Shown here: positions 16,070-24,103 of the stretch, in pieces | Numbering within the stretch: position 1 is the first letter of the stretch | Layout of the letters: every line of letters starts with the position of its first letter | DNA from: Sphingomonas sp. IBVSS2 | GTDB taxonomy: Bacteria > Pseudomonadota > Alphaproteobacteria > Sphingomonadales > Sphingomonadaceae | Assembly: GCF_002127225.1 (NCBI RefSeq) | Contig: NZ_NFUR01000001.1 | Span: 435,592-499,591 of the forward strand | Length of the DNA stretch: 64,000 bases | Direction: 5' to 3' | Program-made: the position numbers and the translations under genes | Notes under the pieces: model-generated | What the model saw: the letters and a program-made list of their open reading frames with translations, nothing else | Told to the model about the DNA's origin: nothing | Databases searched by the model: none

Positions 16070-16954
16070 ATGACTGTTATCTCGACCAACACCGCGGCGC
16101 TGCGCGCCGCCAATGCTTCGACCGGCGCCAACAAGGCGCTGAGCACGGCCATGGAGCGCCTGTCGACCGGCAAGCGCATCAACAGCGCGAAGGACGACGC
16201 CGCCGGCCTGGCGATCGCCTCGACCATGACCGCCTCGATCCGCGGCATGACCCAGGCGGTCCGCAACGCCAATGACGGCATCTCGCTGGCGCAGACCGCG
16301 GAAGGCGCGCTCAACGAAGTGACCAACATGCTGCAGCGCATCCGCGAGCTGGCGGTCCAGTCGTCGAGCGGCACCTATTCGGACGACGACCGCAAGAACC
16401 TGCAGGCCGAAGTCACGCAGCTGACCTCGCAGATCAAGGACGTGCTGACCAACACCAAGTTCAACGGCAACACGCTGTTCCAGATCGGCAAGCCGCCGGC
16501 GGATCCCGCGGCCCCGGCCGCCGGCGAAGTCGCCGCGAAGACCTTCTCGATCCAGACCGGCGCGGAATCGACCGACAAGATCACGATCAGCATCAACGCG
16601 CTCGACGTGGGCAGCATCGTGGGTGACGCCGCTGCCAATCCGGTCGTCCCGGCCCTTTCGGTCGGCACCTCGGGCAGCGCCGACACCGCCCAGGGCACCG
16701 TGGATACCGCGCTGAAGTCGGTCGCCACGCTCCGCGCCTCGCTCGGCGCCGCGCAGAGCCGCCTGGACTCGGTGGTCAACAACCTGACGACCAACGTCGC
16801 GAACCTGAGCGACGCCCGCAGCCGCATCGAGGACACCGATTATTCGGCGGAGACGACGGCGCTGGCCAAGGCCCAGATCCTCTCGCAGGCGTCGACGGCG
16901 ATGCTCGCCCAGGCGAACCAGAGCCAGCAGTCGGTGCTCAAGCTGCTTCAGTAA
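16070..16954 (+). CDS. fliC: Flagellin
   Basis: 294 residues from the ATG at 16070 (SD-like GGAG 9-12 bases before it). The conserved N-terminal D0/D1 region carries [31 protein letters not shown] and [20 protein letters not shown]. The C-terminal D1/D0 region has [20 protein letters not shown] and [20 protein letters not shown]. The middle is short, so the outer D2/D3 domains are missing and the filament should be thin and smooth, as usual in alphaproteobacteria. The only flagellin in the window, in its own plus-strand unit divergent from flbD. The 223-bp gap upstream has no good sigma54 site; a partial sigma28 -10 (GCCGAAAT, 15958-15965) is the best candidate. Confidence 0.96.
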   Translation: MTVISTNTAALRAANASTGANKALSTAMERLSTGKRINSAKDDAAGLAIASTMTASIRGMTQAVRNANDGISLAQTAEGALNEVTNMLQRIRELAVQSSSGTYSDDDRKNLQAEVTQLTSQIKDVLTNTKFNGNTLFQIGKPPADPAAPAAGEVAAKTFSIQTGAESTDKITISINALDVGSIVGDAAANPVVPALSVGTSGSADTAQGTVDTALKSVATLRASLGAAQSRLDSVVNNLTTNVANLSDARSRIEDTDYSAETTALAKAQILSQASTAMLAQANQSQQSVLKLLQ

Positions 16955-17033
16955 GCGCGTGCCGGTCGGGGTGTCACCCCCCTGACAGGCACCAAGGCCG
17001 GTCACCCCTTCTTGCCGGAGGGGGCGCATGGGG

Positions 17034-17064
17034 AACCCCGGTGGTATCGACCGCCGGGGTTTTT
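17034..17064 (+). terminator. Rho-independent terminator after flagellin
   Basis: Stem AACCCCGG (17034-17041) pairs with CCGGGGTT (17054-17061) around a 12-base loop, followed by a T run. It lies 80 bp after the flagellin stop and shortly before the end of the convergent M28 peptidase gene. Confidence 0.75.
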
Positions 17065-17107
17065 CCCTGTCCGCCGTGGAGCCCGCCGCAGACCGCGCCG
17101 ATGCTCC

Positions 17108-18463
17108 CTATTTCCCCTCGGGCTTGCCGCCGGGCTTCCATTGCGGCCTGGCATCGCTGTTGGCCAGCGCGCGCAGCGGCTCGACCAGCGACTGGATCGC
17201 CCGCGTCATGAACGCGATGTCGAGATTGGCCAGCGTGTCGTCGGGCGTGTGATAGGTCGGCGTGACCGCCCAGCCCGAGATGGTGTGCGCCACCACCCCG
17301 CGCACGGCCAGCGAGTAATTGTCCGAACGCTCGAAGAAACGCTGCTCGGGATAGGGATCGGCGGTGACCAGCGCGCCATGCGCCTTCAGCGTCTCGCCCA
17401 GAGTCGAGCGCTCGAACCCGGTCATCATCATCGTGCCGGCGGGCAGCTTGGGATCCTGCGCGCCGATCATCTCGATCTCGATATTGGCGACGATCTGGTC
17501 GAGCGGCACCGGCGGGTGATCGCCGAACCAGCTGGAGCCATAGCCGCCGATCTCCTCGCTGCCATAGGCGACGAACAGCAGCCCGCGCCGGGCCTGCTTC
17601 GCCGCCGCCATCGCCCGCGCCAGCTCGAGCACCGCCGTGGTGCCCGAGGCGTCGTCGTTCGCGCCGTGCATGATCGTGCCGTCGGGCTTGCGGCCCAGAT
17701 GATCGAGATGCGCGGTGACCAGGATCACCCCCGCCTTGGGATCGCTGCCCGGCAGCCAGCCGATCGCATTGGTGGTGATCGCCTCCTCGCGCACCACCGG
17801 CAGGGCGAGCGCGACCGGGGCGCCGGCCTGAGCCACCGCCTTGTCGAAATCGGCCGAGGGCAATGTCGCGAAGGCGGCGTAGCTCGGCGGCGCCTTGCCC
17901 TCGAGCCCGGCGGGCATGCGCGGCTTGCCGCCCAGCGCCTTGGCCAGGCTGCGCGTCGCATCGTCCTCGCGCACGATCACCAGCTTCGCCCCTGCCGCGC
18001 TCGCGGCGCGGACCAGCGCCATGGGCGAGGCCTTGCCGCCGGTCACGAACAGCACCTGGGCATGCGGGATCTTCGCGAGATCGGCACCGTCGAACACCGC
18101 CGAGGTGCCGGAAATGCTCTCGGCCGCGCCGACCAGCACGGTGGGCGCGGCGGCCGGCCTGCCCGCGATCGTCAGCGTCGCCGGGCCGTTCAGCGCATAG
18201 CGGATCACCTTGGCGGGCTGGAGATAGCCGGCCATGCCCGGCGCCGGCCTGAGCCCATAGCCTTCGAACTGCGAGCCGACATAGGTGGCGGCGATCGCTT
18301 CGTCGCGGGTCGCGCTGCCGCGCCCCTGCAGCGCCTCGCTGGCGAGGAAGGATTCGTGCGCGCGCACCCATTCGGAGCGGACGGTCCATGCATCCTGGGC
18401 GAAGGCCGGCGACGCCAGCAGGCCGACGGTCATCGCGCCGGCCAGGAACAAATGCTTGGTCAT
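17108..18463 (-). CDS. Secreted M28-family zinc aminopeptidase
   Basis: 451 residues with a Sec signal peptide (MTKHLFLAGAMTVGLLASPAFA). A protease-associated (PA) insert is followed by the M28 catalytic domain. Zinc-site motifs: TAHLDHLG (first His and base Asp), HGANDDASGTTAVLE (bridging Asp), YGSEEIGGYGS (Glu pair), EIEMIG and the late His in TYHTPDD. Predicted to be a periplasmic or secreted di-zinc aminopeptidase. It lies between flagellin and fliA, 70 bp after fliA on the same strand; no known flagellar role. Substrate unknown. Confidence 0.88.
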   Translation of the reverse strand: MTKHLFLAGAMTVGLLASPAFAQDAWTVRSEWVRAHESFLASEALQGRGSATRDEAIAATYVGSQFEGYGLRPAPGMAGYLQPAKVIRYALNGPATLTIAGRPAAAPTVLVGAAESISGTSAVFDGADLAKIPHAQVLFVTGGKASPMALVRAASAAGAKLVIVREDDATRSLAKALGGKPRMPAGLEGKAPPSYAAFATLPSADFDKAVAQAGAPVALALPVVREEAITTNAIGWLPGSDPKAGVILVTAHLDHLGRKPDGTIMHGANDDASGTTAVLELARAMAAAKQARRGLLFVAYGSEEIGGYGSSWFGDHPPVPLDQIVANIEIEMIGAQDPKLPAGTMMMTGFERSTLGETLKAHGALVTADPYPEQRFFERSDNYSLAVRGVVAHTISGWAVTPTYHTPDDTLANLDIAFMTRAIQSLVEPLRALANSDARPQWKPGGKPEGK

Positions 18464-18533
18464 GAAATCCCCCGAATGGTCCGAAGCGGGGATTTCTGCG
18501 GCAAGCGTCGAGGCGGCGCAAGCCGCGCGGCGA

Positions 18534-19298
18534 TTAGCCGAGCCGGCGCGCCAGCCCCTTTTTCAGCCGCGCATGCGCCGATGCCTTGATCTGGCAGATG
18601 CGCGCCGCGCCCACGCCCAGGACCTGGCCGATCTCCTCGAGGTTCAGTTCCTCGACATAATAGAGCTGGATCACCTGCTGCTCCCGCTCGGGCAGTTCGG
18701 CGATCGCGGCGATCAGCGCCTCGCGCTGGTCGCTCTCCGCCAGCTGGTCGAAGGCGCTGGGTTCGTCGGACATGAACCAGGGGCTCTCGTCCGAATAGGT
18801 GTCGTCGATCGAATCGAAGCGCACCGCCTCGGCATTGGCATAGTCGGCGCGCAGCTTCTCCGGCGTCACGCCGAGCCGGGCCGCGAGCTGTTCGTCGTCG
18901 GGCGCGCGGCCCAGTTCATTGGTCAGCACCGATATCGCTTCCTGATAGGCCTTGCGCCGGCGCATCGCCCCGCGCGTGGTGGTCGCCTGGCGGCGCAGCT
19001 CGTCGATCATCGCGCCGCGCAGCCGGGTGGCGAGATATTGCTCGAAGGTCACCTGCCCGCGGTCCTCGAACCCCGCCGCCGCCTCGATCAGCGCGACCAG
19101 CCCGACCTGGATCAGGTCCTCCACCTCGACGAGCGAACTCATCGAGCCATGGATGTGCCAGGCGATGCGCCGGACCAGCGGCAGGTGCCTGCGCACCAGC
19201 GCTTCGGGATCGCGCCGCGGCGGCGTGGGCGTGTAGGTCAGGGGCGAAAGCGCCAGTGACGCCATGGCGTCGAGTTTCCCTGGAGTGAAAGCGTTCAT
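18534..19298 (-). CDS. fliA: Flagellar sigma factor sigma28 (FliA/WhiG family)
   Basis: 254 residues from the ATG at 19298, overlapping the flhA stop as ATGA. Region 2 (about 35-105) contains HLPLVRRIAWHIHG, EVEDLIQVGLVALIEAA and FEQYLATRLRGAMIDELRRQ, the last typical of the FliA/WhiG group. Region 4 (about 195-250) has ELPEREQQVIQLYYVEELNL and IGQVLGVGAARICQIKASAH. Directs transcription of late flagellar genes and is held off by FlgM, encoded about 3.4 kb upstream on the same strand. Confidence 0.95.
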   Translation of the reverse strand: MNAFTPGKLDAMASLALSPLTYTPTPPRRDPEALVRRHLPLVRRIAWHIHGSMSSLVEVEDLIQVGLVALIEAAAGFEDRGQVTFEQYLATRLRGAMIDELRRQATTTRGAMRRRKAYQEAISVLTNELGRAPDDEQLAARLGVTPEKLRADYANAEAVRFDSIDDTYSDESPWFMSDEPSAFDQLAESDQREALIAAIAELPEREQQVIQLYYVEELNLEEIGQVLGVGAARICQIKASAHARLKKGLARRLG

Positions 19299-21376
19299 GC
19301 GGGCAGCGCCTCCGGCGCGCCGATCACCGCGACGACTTCGACGGCCTTGTCCTCGGGCACTTCGAAGAAGCTCATCACCGGCGTGTCGGGCAGGACCGTC
19401 TTGATCAGCTTGCGGATCGCGACCCGGATCGAGGGCTGGACGACGAGCGCGAAGGGCTTGGCCTCGGCGATCAGCGGCTGGGCGGCGCGCTGCAGCGCCT
19501 CGGCGATGCGGCGGCCCAGATCGGGCTCGATCGTGTGCCGCTTCGACGGATCCGAGCGGACCGCCTGGCCGAGCAGCGCCTCCAGCTGCCCCTCGAGCGT
19601 CATCACCCGCAGCGGCTCGCGCACGCCGCACAGGCGCTGGATGATCAGCGGGCCGAGCTCGGGGCGGATCAGCTCCATCAGCTCGTCGGCATCCAGGGTC
19701 CGCTGCGCGGCGACGGCGATGGCGGCGGCGATGCGGCGGAACTCCTTGAGCGGAATGCTCTCGGCGAGCAGGCCGCGCAGCACCTGGGTGAGCGTGGTGA
19801 GCGGCACCGGCGCCGGGCAGAGCGCGGCGACGAGCTGGGCCGAACGCTCCTTGAGCCCGTCGAGCAGCGCCTGGACCTCGTCCGGGCCGAGCAGGTCCGA
19901 CGCGTTCTGGATCAGGCACTGGTTGAGATGGGTGGCGACCACGGTGCCCGGATCGACGACGAGATAGCCAAGGCCGGTGGCGGCATCGGAATCGCCCTGG
20001 GCGATCCACAGCGCATCGAGCCCGAAGGTCGGATCCTTGACCGGCTTGCCGTCGAGGCGGCCCGAGGCCTGGCCGGTGTCGATCGCCAGCACCTCATCGG
20101 GCGAGACATTGTCCTCGGCGACGACGACGCCGCCGATGACGATGCGATAGGTGAAGGGCGCTAGGTTGATGTCGTCGCGCACGCGCACCTGGGGCACGAC
20201 GAAGCCGAGCTCCTTGGAGAGCTGGCGGCGCACGCCGGTGATGCGGCCCATCAGCGGGCCGCCCCGCCGCTCGTCGACCAGCGGCACCAGGCCATAGCCG
20301 ATGTCGAGCATCACCTGCATGTTGTCGGTCACTTCGTCCCAGCCGATCCGGGAAAGGTCGGCCGGCTCGGCCGGCGGCGCGGCGACGGGCTTGGGGCGGT
20401 TGGCGGCCCTGCGCAGGCGCCAGGCCGCAAAGCCGGCGGCGGCGGCGGCCGGCAGCATCAGGAAATGCGGCATGCCCGGGAAGACGCCGAGCAGGCCCAG
20501 GATGACGGCGACCGGCATCCAGGTCTTGTGGCTGGCGAACTGGGTGCCGATCTGGCCGGCCAGGTCGTGGCTCGACGCGACGCGGGTGACGATCGCCGCG
20601 GCGGCGATCGAGAGCAGCAGCGCCGGCACCTGCGCGACCAGCGCGTCGCCGATGGCGAGCAGCACATAGGTGGAGGCCGCCTCGCCCACCGCCATGTGAT
20701 GGCTGGCGACGCCGAGGATCAGGCCGCCGATCACGTTGATCGCCAGGATCAGCAGGCCGGCGATCGCGTCGCCCTTCACGAACTTGGACGAACCGTCCAT
20801 CGCGCCGTAGAAATCGGCCTCGGTCGACACTTCCTCGCGGCGCTTCCTGGCGTCGTCGGGCGTGATCAGGCCGGCATTGAGATCGGCGTCGATCGCCATC
20901 TGCTTGCCGGGCAGGGCATCGAGGGTGAAGCGCGCCGAGACTTCGGAGACGCGGCCCGCGCCCTTGGTGACCACGATCATGTTGATGATCACGATGACGG
21001 CGAACACCACCAGGCCGACGACATAGTCGCCGCCGATCATGAAGGTGCCGAACGCCTCGATCACATGGCCGGCGGCGCTTTCCCCTTCATGCCCGTGCAC
21101 CAGCACCACGCGCGTCGAGGCGACGTTGAGGCCGAGGCGGAACAGCGTGGCGAACAGCAGCACGGTGGGGAAGGCTGAGAAGTCCAGCGGCTTCTGCGCG
21201 TTCAGCGCCACCATCAGCACCGCGAGGCTGATCATGATGTTGAGGATGAAGAAGGCGTCGAGCAGGAAGGCCGGGATCGGCACCACCATCAGCGCGACGA
21301 GCAGCAGGATCGCGCCGGGCAGCGCGAAGCTCTTCAGGGCAGGGCCGGTCCCTGCGGGAAGCGAGAGTGCGGACAT
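19295..21376 (-). CDS. flhA: Flagellar export gate protein FlhA
   Basis: 693 residues, normal for FlhA. About eight N-terminal membrane helices, with the FHIPEP-type conserved loop RVSEVSARFTLDALPGKQMA and the FHIPEP-family block beginning RLGLNVASTRVVLVHGHEGE. The cytoplasmic C domain (about 345-693) includes LDIGYGLVPLVDERRGGPLM. FlhA forms the nonameric ring that receives chaperone-substrate complexes and couples proton flow to export. It lies six bases after the lytic transglycosylase gene and is coupled to fliA. flhF and flhG, which often sit here, are absent. Confidence 0.96.
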   Translation of the reverse strand: MSALSLPAGTGPALKSFALPGAILLLVALMVVPIPAFLLDAFFILNIMISLAVLMVALNAQKPLDFSAFPTVLLFATLFRLGLNVASTRVVLVHGHEGESAAGHVIEAFGTFMIGGDYVVGLVVFAVIVIINMIVVTKGAGRVSEVSARFTLDALPGKQMAIDADLNAGLITPDDARKRREEVSTEADFYGAMDGSSKFVKGDAIAGLLILAINVIGGLILGVASHHMAVGEAASTYVLLAIGDALVAQVPALLLSIAAAAIVTRVASSHDLAGQIGTQFASHKTWMPVAVILGLLGVFPGMPHFLMLPAAAAAGFAAWRLRRAANRPKPVAAPPAEPADLSRIGWDEVTDNMQVMLDIGYGLVPLVDERRGGPLMGRITGVRRQLSKELGFVVPQVRVRDDINLAPFTYRIVIGGVVVAEDNVSPDEVLAIDTGQASGRLDGKPVKDPTFGLDALWIAQGDSDAATGLGYLVVDPGTVVATHLNQCLIQNASDLLGPDEVQALLDGLKERSAQLVAALCPAPVPLTTLTQVLRGLLAESIPLKEFRRIAAAIAVAAQRTLDADELMELIRPELGPLIIQRLCGVREPLRVMTLEGQLEALLGQAVRSDPSKRHTIEPDLGRRIAEALQRAAQPLIAEAKPFALVVQPSIRVAIRKLIKTVLPDTPVMSFFEVPEDKAVEVVAVIGAPEALPA

Positions 21377-21382
21377 GGGGGG

Positions 21383-22267
21383 TTACGCTCCCAGATTCGC
21401 GAGCATGAGATAGGCGAGCCTGGCATTCTCCGGCGTCGGCCGGAGCGGATCGATGCGGCGGCCGAGCGGGTCGCCGGGCGAACCCTGCGAGACGTTGAGC
21501 TGCGCGAGCGTGTTCTGCACCCAGTGGCGATCGCTATCGACCGCGCCGTTGCCGAGCACGACTTCGTTGTCGCCGTCGCTCCAGGCACGGGCGGCGGCGT
21601 TGAAACCGTCGTCGAGGCCGGCCGAAGCGAGCCCGGTGGCCCCGCCGGCGGCGGCGCCCTGGTCGAGCTTGCCGGCGAAACGGCCATAGATCTCCGAAAG
21701 CGTGCGCGGCTGGCCGTTCGACGCGTAGAACACGCTGCGATTGGCGCGCGCGGCGGCGGGGAACATGCTGGCACCGGTGCGGCCGGGGCTCTCGGCCATC
21801 GCGCTCAGGAACTTGTCCGCGCCGCCCAGGCCCAGGAAATGGGCCATGTAGAGATCGGTGCCGGTGGCCGGGCGACCCAGGCGGTCCTCCAGCGAAGCCT
21901 TGTTGTCCGCGGCATGCTCGGCGGCCATCAGCGAGGCGGTCTGCGGATCGCTGCGCAGGCCCAGGATCGCGCTGCGCGCGGCGGGATCGCTGACGACATA
22001 GCGGCCGGTGCCGGTCTGCCTGATGCTGTCGGCGGCCCAGCCGAGGCCGTGCTCGGCGCCGTGCTGCTTCACCACGCCCAGCCAGCTCTGCTCGATGAAC
22101 TGATAGAGGCCGGTGGCCGAGGAAGTGCCGGCGCGCGCATCGGCGCGCAGCCCGCTTTCCACCTGCGCCTGGCCGAGCAGATAGTTGAAGTCGATGCCGG
22201 TCTTGCGGCTCGCCGCGGCGATCGCCGTCTGGACGCTTGCCCTGGTGTTGACCGAAGTAACGCTCAT
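21383..22267 (-). CDS. Flagellar-locus lytic transglycosylase (SLT domain), SltF-like
   Basis: 294 residues. An SLT domain occupies about 18-180: FNYLLGQAQVESGLRADARA holds the catalytic Glu (ES motif), followed by SSATGLYQFIEQSWL and, further on, YMAHFLGLGGADKFL. No N-terminal signal peptide is visible, so export by the flagellar apparatus or by another route must be assumed. Preceded by a strong sigma54 site and followed by flhA. The FlgJ encoded in this window has no muramidase domain, so this enzyme is the likely rod-hole cutter, as SltF is in Rhodobacter (family knowledge). Confidence 0.85.
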   Translation of the reverse strand: MSVTSVNTRASVQTAIAAASRKTGIDFNYLLGQAQVESGLRADARAGTSSATGLYQFIEQSWLGVVKQHGAEHGLGWAADSIRQTGTGRYVVSDPAARSAILGLRSDPQTASLMAAEHAADNKASLEDRLGRPATGTDLYMAHFLGLGGADKFLSAMAESPGRTGASMFPAAARANRSVFYASNGQPRTLSEIYGRFAGKLDQGAAAGGATGLASAGLDDGFNAAARAWSDGDNEVVLGNGAVDSDRHWVQNTLAQLNVSQGSPGDPLGRRIDPLRPTPENARLAYLMLANLGA

Positions 22268-22307
22268 CGATCCTGGAATCCGAATAGCCTAATCCGGGGC
22301 TATCCAG

Positions 22308-22324
22308 AGCAAGGACCGTGCCAG
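22308..22324 (-). promoter_or_regulatory. Sigma54 (-24/-12) promoter for the lytic transglycosylase
   Basis: The minus strand reads TGGCACGGTCCTTGCTC, a full match to TGGCACG-N4-TTGC with GG (22322-22321) and GC (22310-22309) 10 bases apart. The predicted start near 22297 gives a leader of about 30 bases before the ATG at 22267. It lies in the gap after flgN. Confidence 0.85.
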
Positions 22325-22354
22325 TTACGGTTAACGGATGTGGGAAACGCCCGC

Positions 22355-22666
22355 TCAGCCGAGGGCGTAGCCGCCCGGCTTGTAGGCCGGCGCCTGCTGG
22401 CCGGAAAGGATTTGCAGGCGGCGGCGAACATTTGCCGCCATCAGGTTCACATAGATGCGGCAGGTCTCGTTGAGCTTGTGCGCCTCGGCGGCGAGCTCGC
22501 GGATCTCGGGGCCGGGGGCCTCGCCGTCCTGCAGCGCGACCGTGTCGATCGCGGCGAGCTTGGTGCGGGTGGCCGCCTCCAGCGCGGCGACGTCGTTCGC
22601 CTTGAGCGCCGCGATCTCGGCGTGAAGGCATTCGATCACCTGGATGAGCGCGTCACGACGGTTCAC
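22355..22666 (-). CDS. flgN: FlgN-type export chaperone for hook-associated proteins
   Basis: 103 residues from a GTG at 22666, preceded by GGAAG at good spacing and overlapping the flgM end by 14 bases. A mostly helical, Leu/Ala-rich sequence (DALIQVIECLHAEIAALKAN, then a C-terminal helix beginning HKLNETCRIYVNLMAANVRR) fits FlgN, which chaperones FlgK and FlgL. FlgN is poorly conserved; the call rests on size, helicity and the flgM-flgN order. The start could not be placed at an ATG. Confidence 0.75.
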   Translation of the reverse strand: MNRRDALIQVIECLHAEIAALKANDVAALEAATRTKLAAIDTVALQDGEAPGPEIRELAAEAHKLNETCRIYVNLMAANVRRRLQILSGQQAPAYKPGGYALG

Positions 22667-22946
22667 GGGACTTCCAATCGAGCTTGAAGGCGAGCAGCCG
22701 GTCGGCGATCGTCGAGGGAGAAAGCGGGAATTTATTGTCGTGGATCGCCTTGCGGATGCGCGAGACCCGGTCGGTATCGACCGGCGGCCGGGCCCCCTGC
22801 TCCGCCGCGATCTCGGCCGCGGCGCTCCGCACCGCCGGCGCGTCGGCCGCGACCGGGCGCACCGCCGCCACGCGGCTGGCGGGATCAACGGGCACGGTGC
22901 GACGGTCGGTGACCGCGCCTGCCTTCGTGCCGATTGAGTCCACCAT
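22653..22946 (-). CDS. flgM: Anti-sigma28 factor FlgM
   Basis: 97 residues from the ATG at 22946; a TTG three codons upstream is also in frame. The N-terminal half is Ala/Val-rich and probably disordered, and the C-terminal sigma-binding half contains VDTDRVSRIRKAIHDNKFPL and STIADRLLAFKLDW, the FlgM family signature. FlgM holds FliA inactive until the hook is finished and FlgM is exported. A sigma28-like promoter sits just upstream, fitting negative autoregulation. Confidence 0.9.
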   Translation of the reverse strand: MVDSIGTKAGAVTDRRTVPVDPASRVAAVRPVAADAPAVRSAAAEIAAEQGARPPVDTDRVSRIRKAIHDNKFPLSPSTIADRLLAFKLDWKSREPS

Positions 22947-22978
22947 TGCCTGCAATCCTCGCTGTGCCTGCAGCCCTT

Positions 22979-23005
22979 CAAACGGCCAGGGCGGACGAAG
23001 CTTTA
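22979..23005 (-). promoter_or_regulatory. Sigma28-like promoter before flgM
   Basis: On the minus strand TAAAGCTT (23005-22998) is followed after 11 bases by GCCGTTTG (22986-22979). The first hexamer region matches the sigma28 consensus TAAAGTTT in 7 of 8 bases and the second keeps the GCCG core of GCCGATAA. It lies 32 bp or more before the flgM ATG, overlapping the end of flgA. Confidence 0.45.
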
Positions 23006-23015
23006 CCGAAAAATT

Positions 23016-23558
23016 TCAGCTGCCCTCGGCGAAGCCGGGCAGGCGGGCGCGGCCGGGCTCGATCGCGATCGCCTGGACCGGCGGCTGCCGGTCGTCCACC
23101 TTGATGCCGATCCGCCCGCCCGGAGGCGCATCGTTCATGGCGATGCCCTGGCGCGAGATCGAGAAGCCCTCGGCCCCCGCCTCGACCGTGACCGCGTCGC
23201 CGCGCTTGATCACCGGCTCGGCCTTCACCGGAACCGCGGGGCGGACCAGGGTGGTGGCGGGCATCGGCGCGGGCGGCGCGGCCCGGGGCCTGGGCACGGC
23301 GACGACGGGCACGAAGATCTTCCAGGCCGGCGCCATGCAGCGCACCACCACCGCGTCGTGATTCTCGCCGCGCCATTCGAGCTGGGGCGCGATGCAGGCC
23401 GCCAGCTTCAGCCGCCGGTCGATCGGCGCGATCGCCCCGCCCTGCTCGCCCATCGGCTTGCCGGCGAACTGGGCGACGATCGCATCGAGCGCCTGGGTCG
23501 ACTGGAAATCCTGCGCGCCCGCGGGGGCGGCGGCGGCGAGTGCAATGGCGAGGAACAT
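23016..23558 (-). CDS. flgA: Flagellar P-ring assembly chaperone FlgA
   Basis: 180 residues from the ATG at 23558, which has GGAGA five bases upstream and begins a Sec signal peptide (MFLAIALAAAAPAGAQ). An ATG 16 codons earlier overlaps the motB-like stop but has no signal-like start. The SAF domain is C-terminal: VKAEPVIKRGDAVTVEAGAE, GFSISRQGIAMNDAPPGGRI and GIKVDDRQPPVQAIA. FlgA is a periplasmic chaperone for FlgI, encoded 7 kb away on the other strand. Confidence 0.9.
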   Translation of the reverse strand: MFLAIALAAAAPAGAQDFQSTQALDAIVAQFAGKPMGEQGGAIAPIDRRLKLAACIAPQLEWRGENHDAVVVRCMAPAWKIFVPVVAVPRPRAAPPAPMPATTLVRPAVPVKAEPVIKRGDAVTVEAGAEGFSISRQGIAMNDAPPGGRIGIKVDDRQPPVQAIAIEPGRARLPGFAEGS

Positions 23559-23605
23559 GGTCTTCTCCAGGAAAAGGGGGGAGGCAATTGCCGGGTACCG
23601 GATCA

Positions 23606-24103
23606 TTACCGGTCTCCCTCGAAGCCGAGGGCGAGGACGGCGCGGCGCTGGCCCCGGCCGGTGGAAATCACGATGCGCGCGGGATCGACGGCGCGCTGGG
23701 CGACGAGCAGGGCGGCGACCGCGCGGGCGCGATCGGCGGCGAGGATCGGGCCGCTGCCGGTCGCCGGATCGACGTCCGCCACGGATCCGTCGACTTCGCC
23801 GGTGATCCGCAACAGGGTGCGCGGGTCCCGTGCGGCGCCGCGCGCCCATTCCAGCGCCGAGCCGGTATCGACGGGCGCGGCGGAGCCCGGCGCGAAGCCG
23901 GTGGCGGTGGCGATGTCGACCGGCATGGCGGCGGGCGCCGCTTCGCGCACGCCGAAGCCGGCGCGGATACCCGCCGCGAGCTTGGCGGGATCGACCTGGC
24001 TCGCCTGGAGGAAGACGAAGAAGCCGACGAGCAGCAGCGACAGATCGGCCAGCGTGACCAGCCAGGGCGCGCGCGCGGGCTCGTCCTCGTCGAACACGGT
24101 CAC
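23606..24103 (-). CDS. Compact MotB-like stator protein (second pair)
   Basis: 165 residues from a GTG at 24103 that overlaps the motA-like stop as GTGA. One N-terminal membrane helix carries the proton/sodium-accepting Asp in the MotB position (VTLADLSLLLVGFFVFLQAS, Asp at about residue 20). After a short linker comes a reduced OmpA-like domain (about 97-160) with ITGEVDGS where GHTD is usual and a conserved LAADRARAVAALLV helix. Half the length of the MotB at 35007-35978. Probably a peptidoglycan-anchored stator partner of the upstream motA-like protein; the shortened anchor is unusual. Confidence 0.8.
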   Translation of the reverse strand: MTVFDEDEPARAPWLVTLADLSLLLVGFFVFLQASQVDPAKLAAGIRAGFGVREAAPAAMPVDIATATGFAPGSAAPVDTGSALEWARGAARDPRTLLRITGEVDGSVADVDPATGSGPILAADRARAVAALLVAQRAVDPARIVISTGRGQRRAVLALGFEGDR

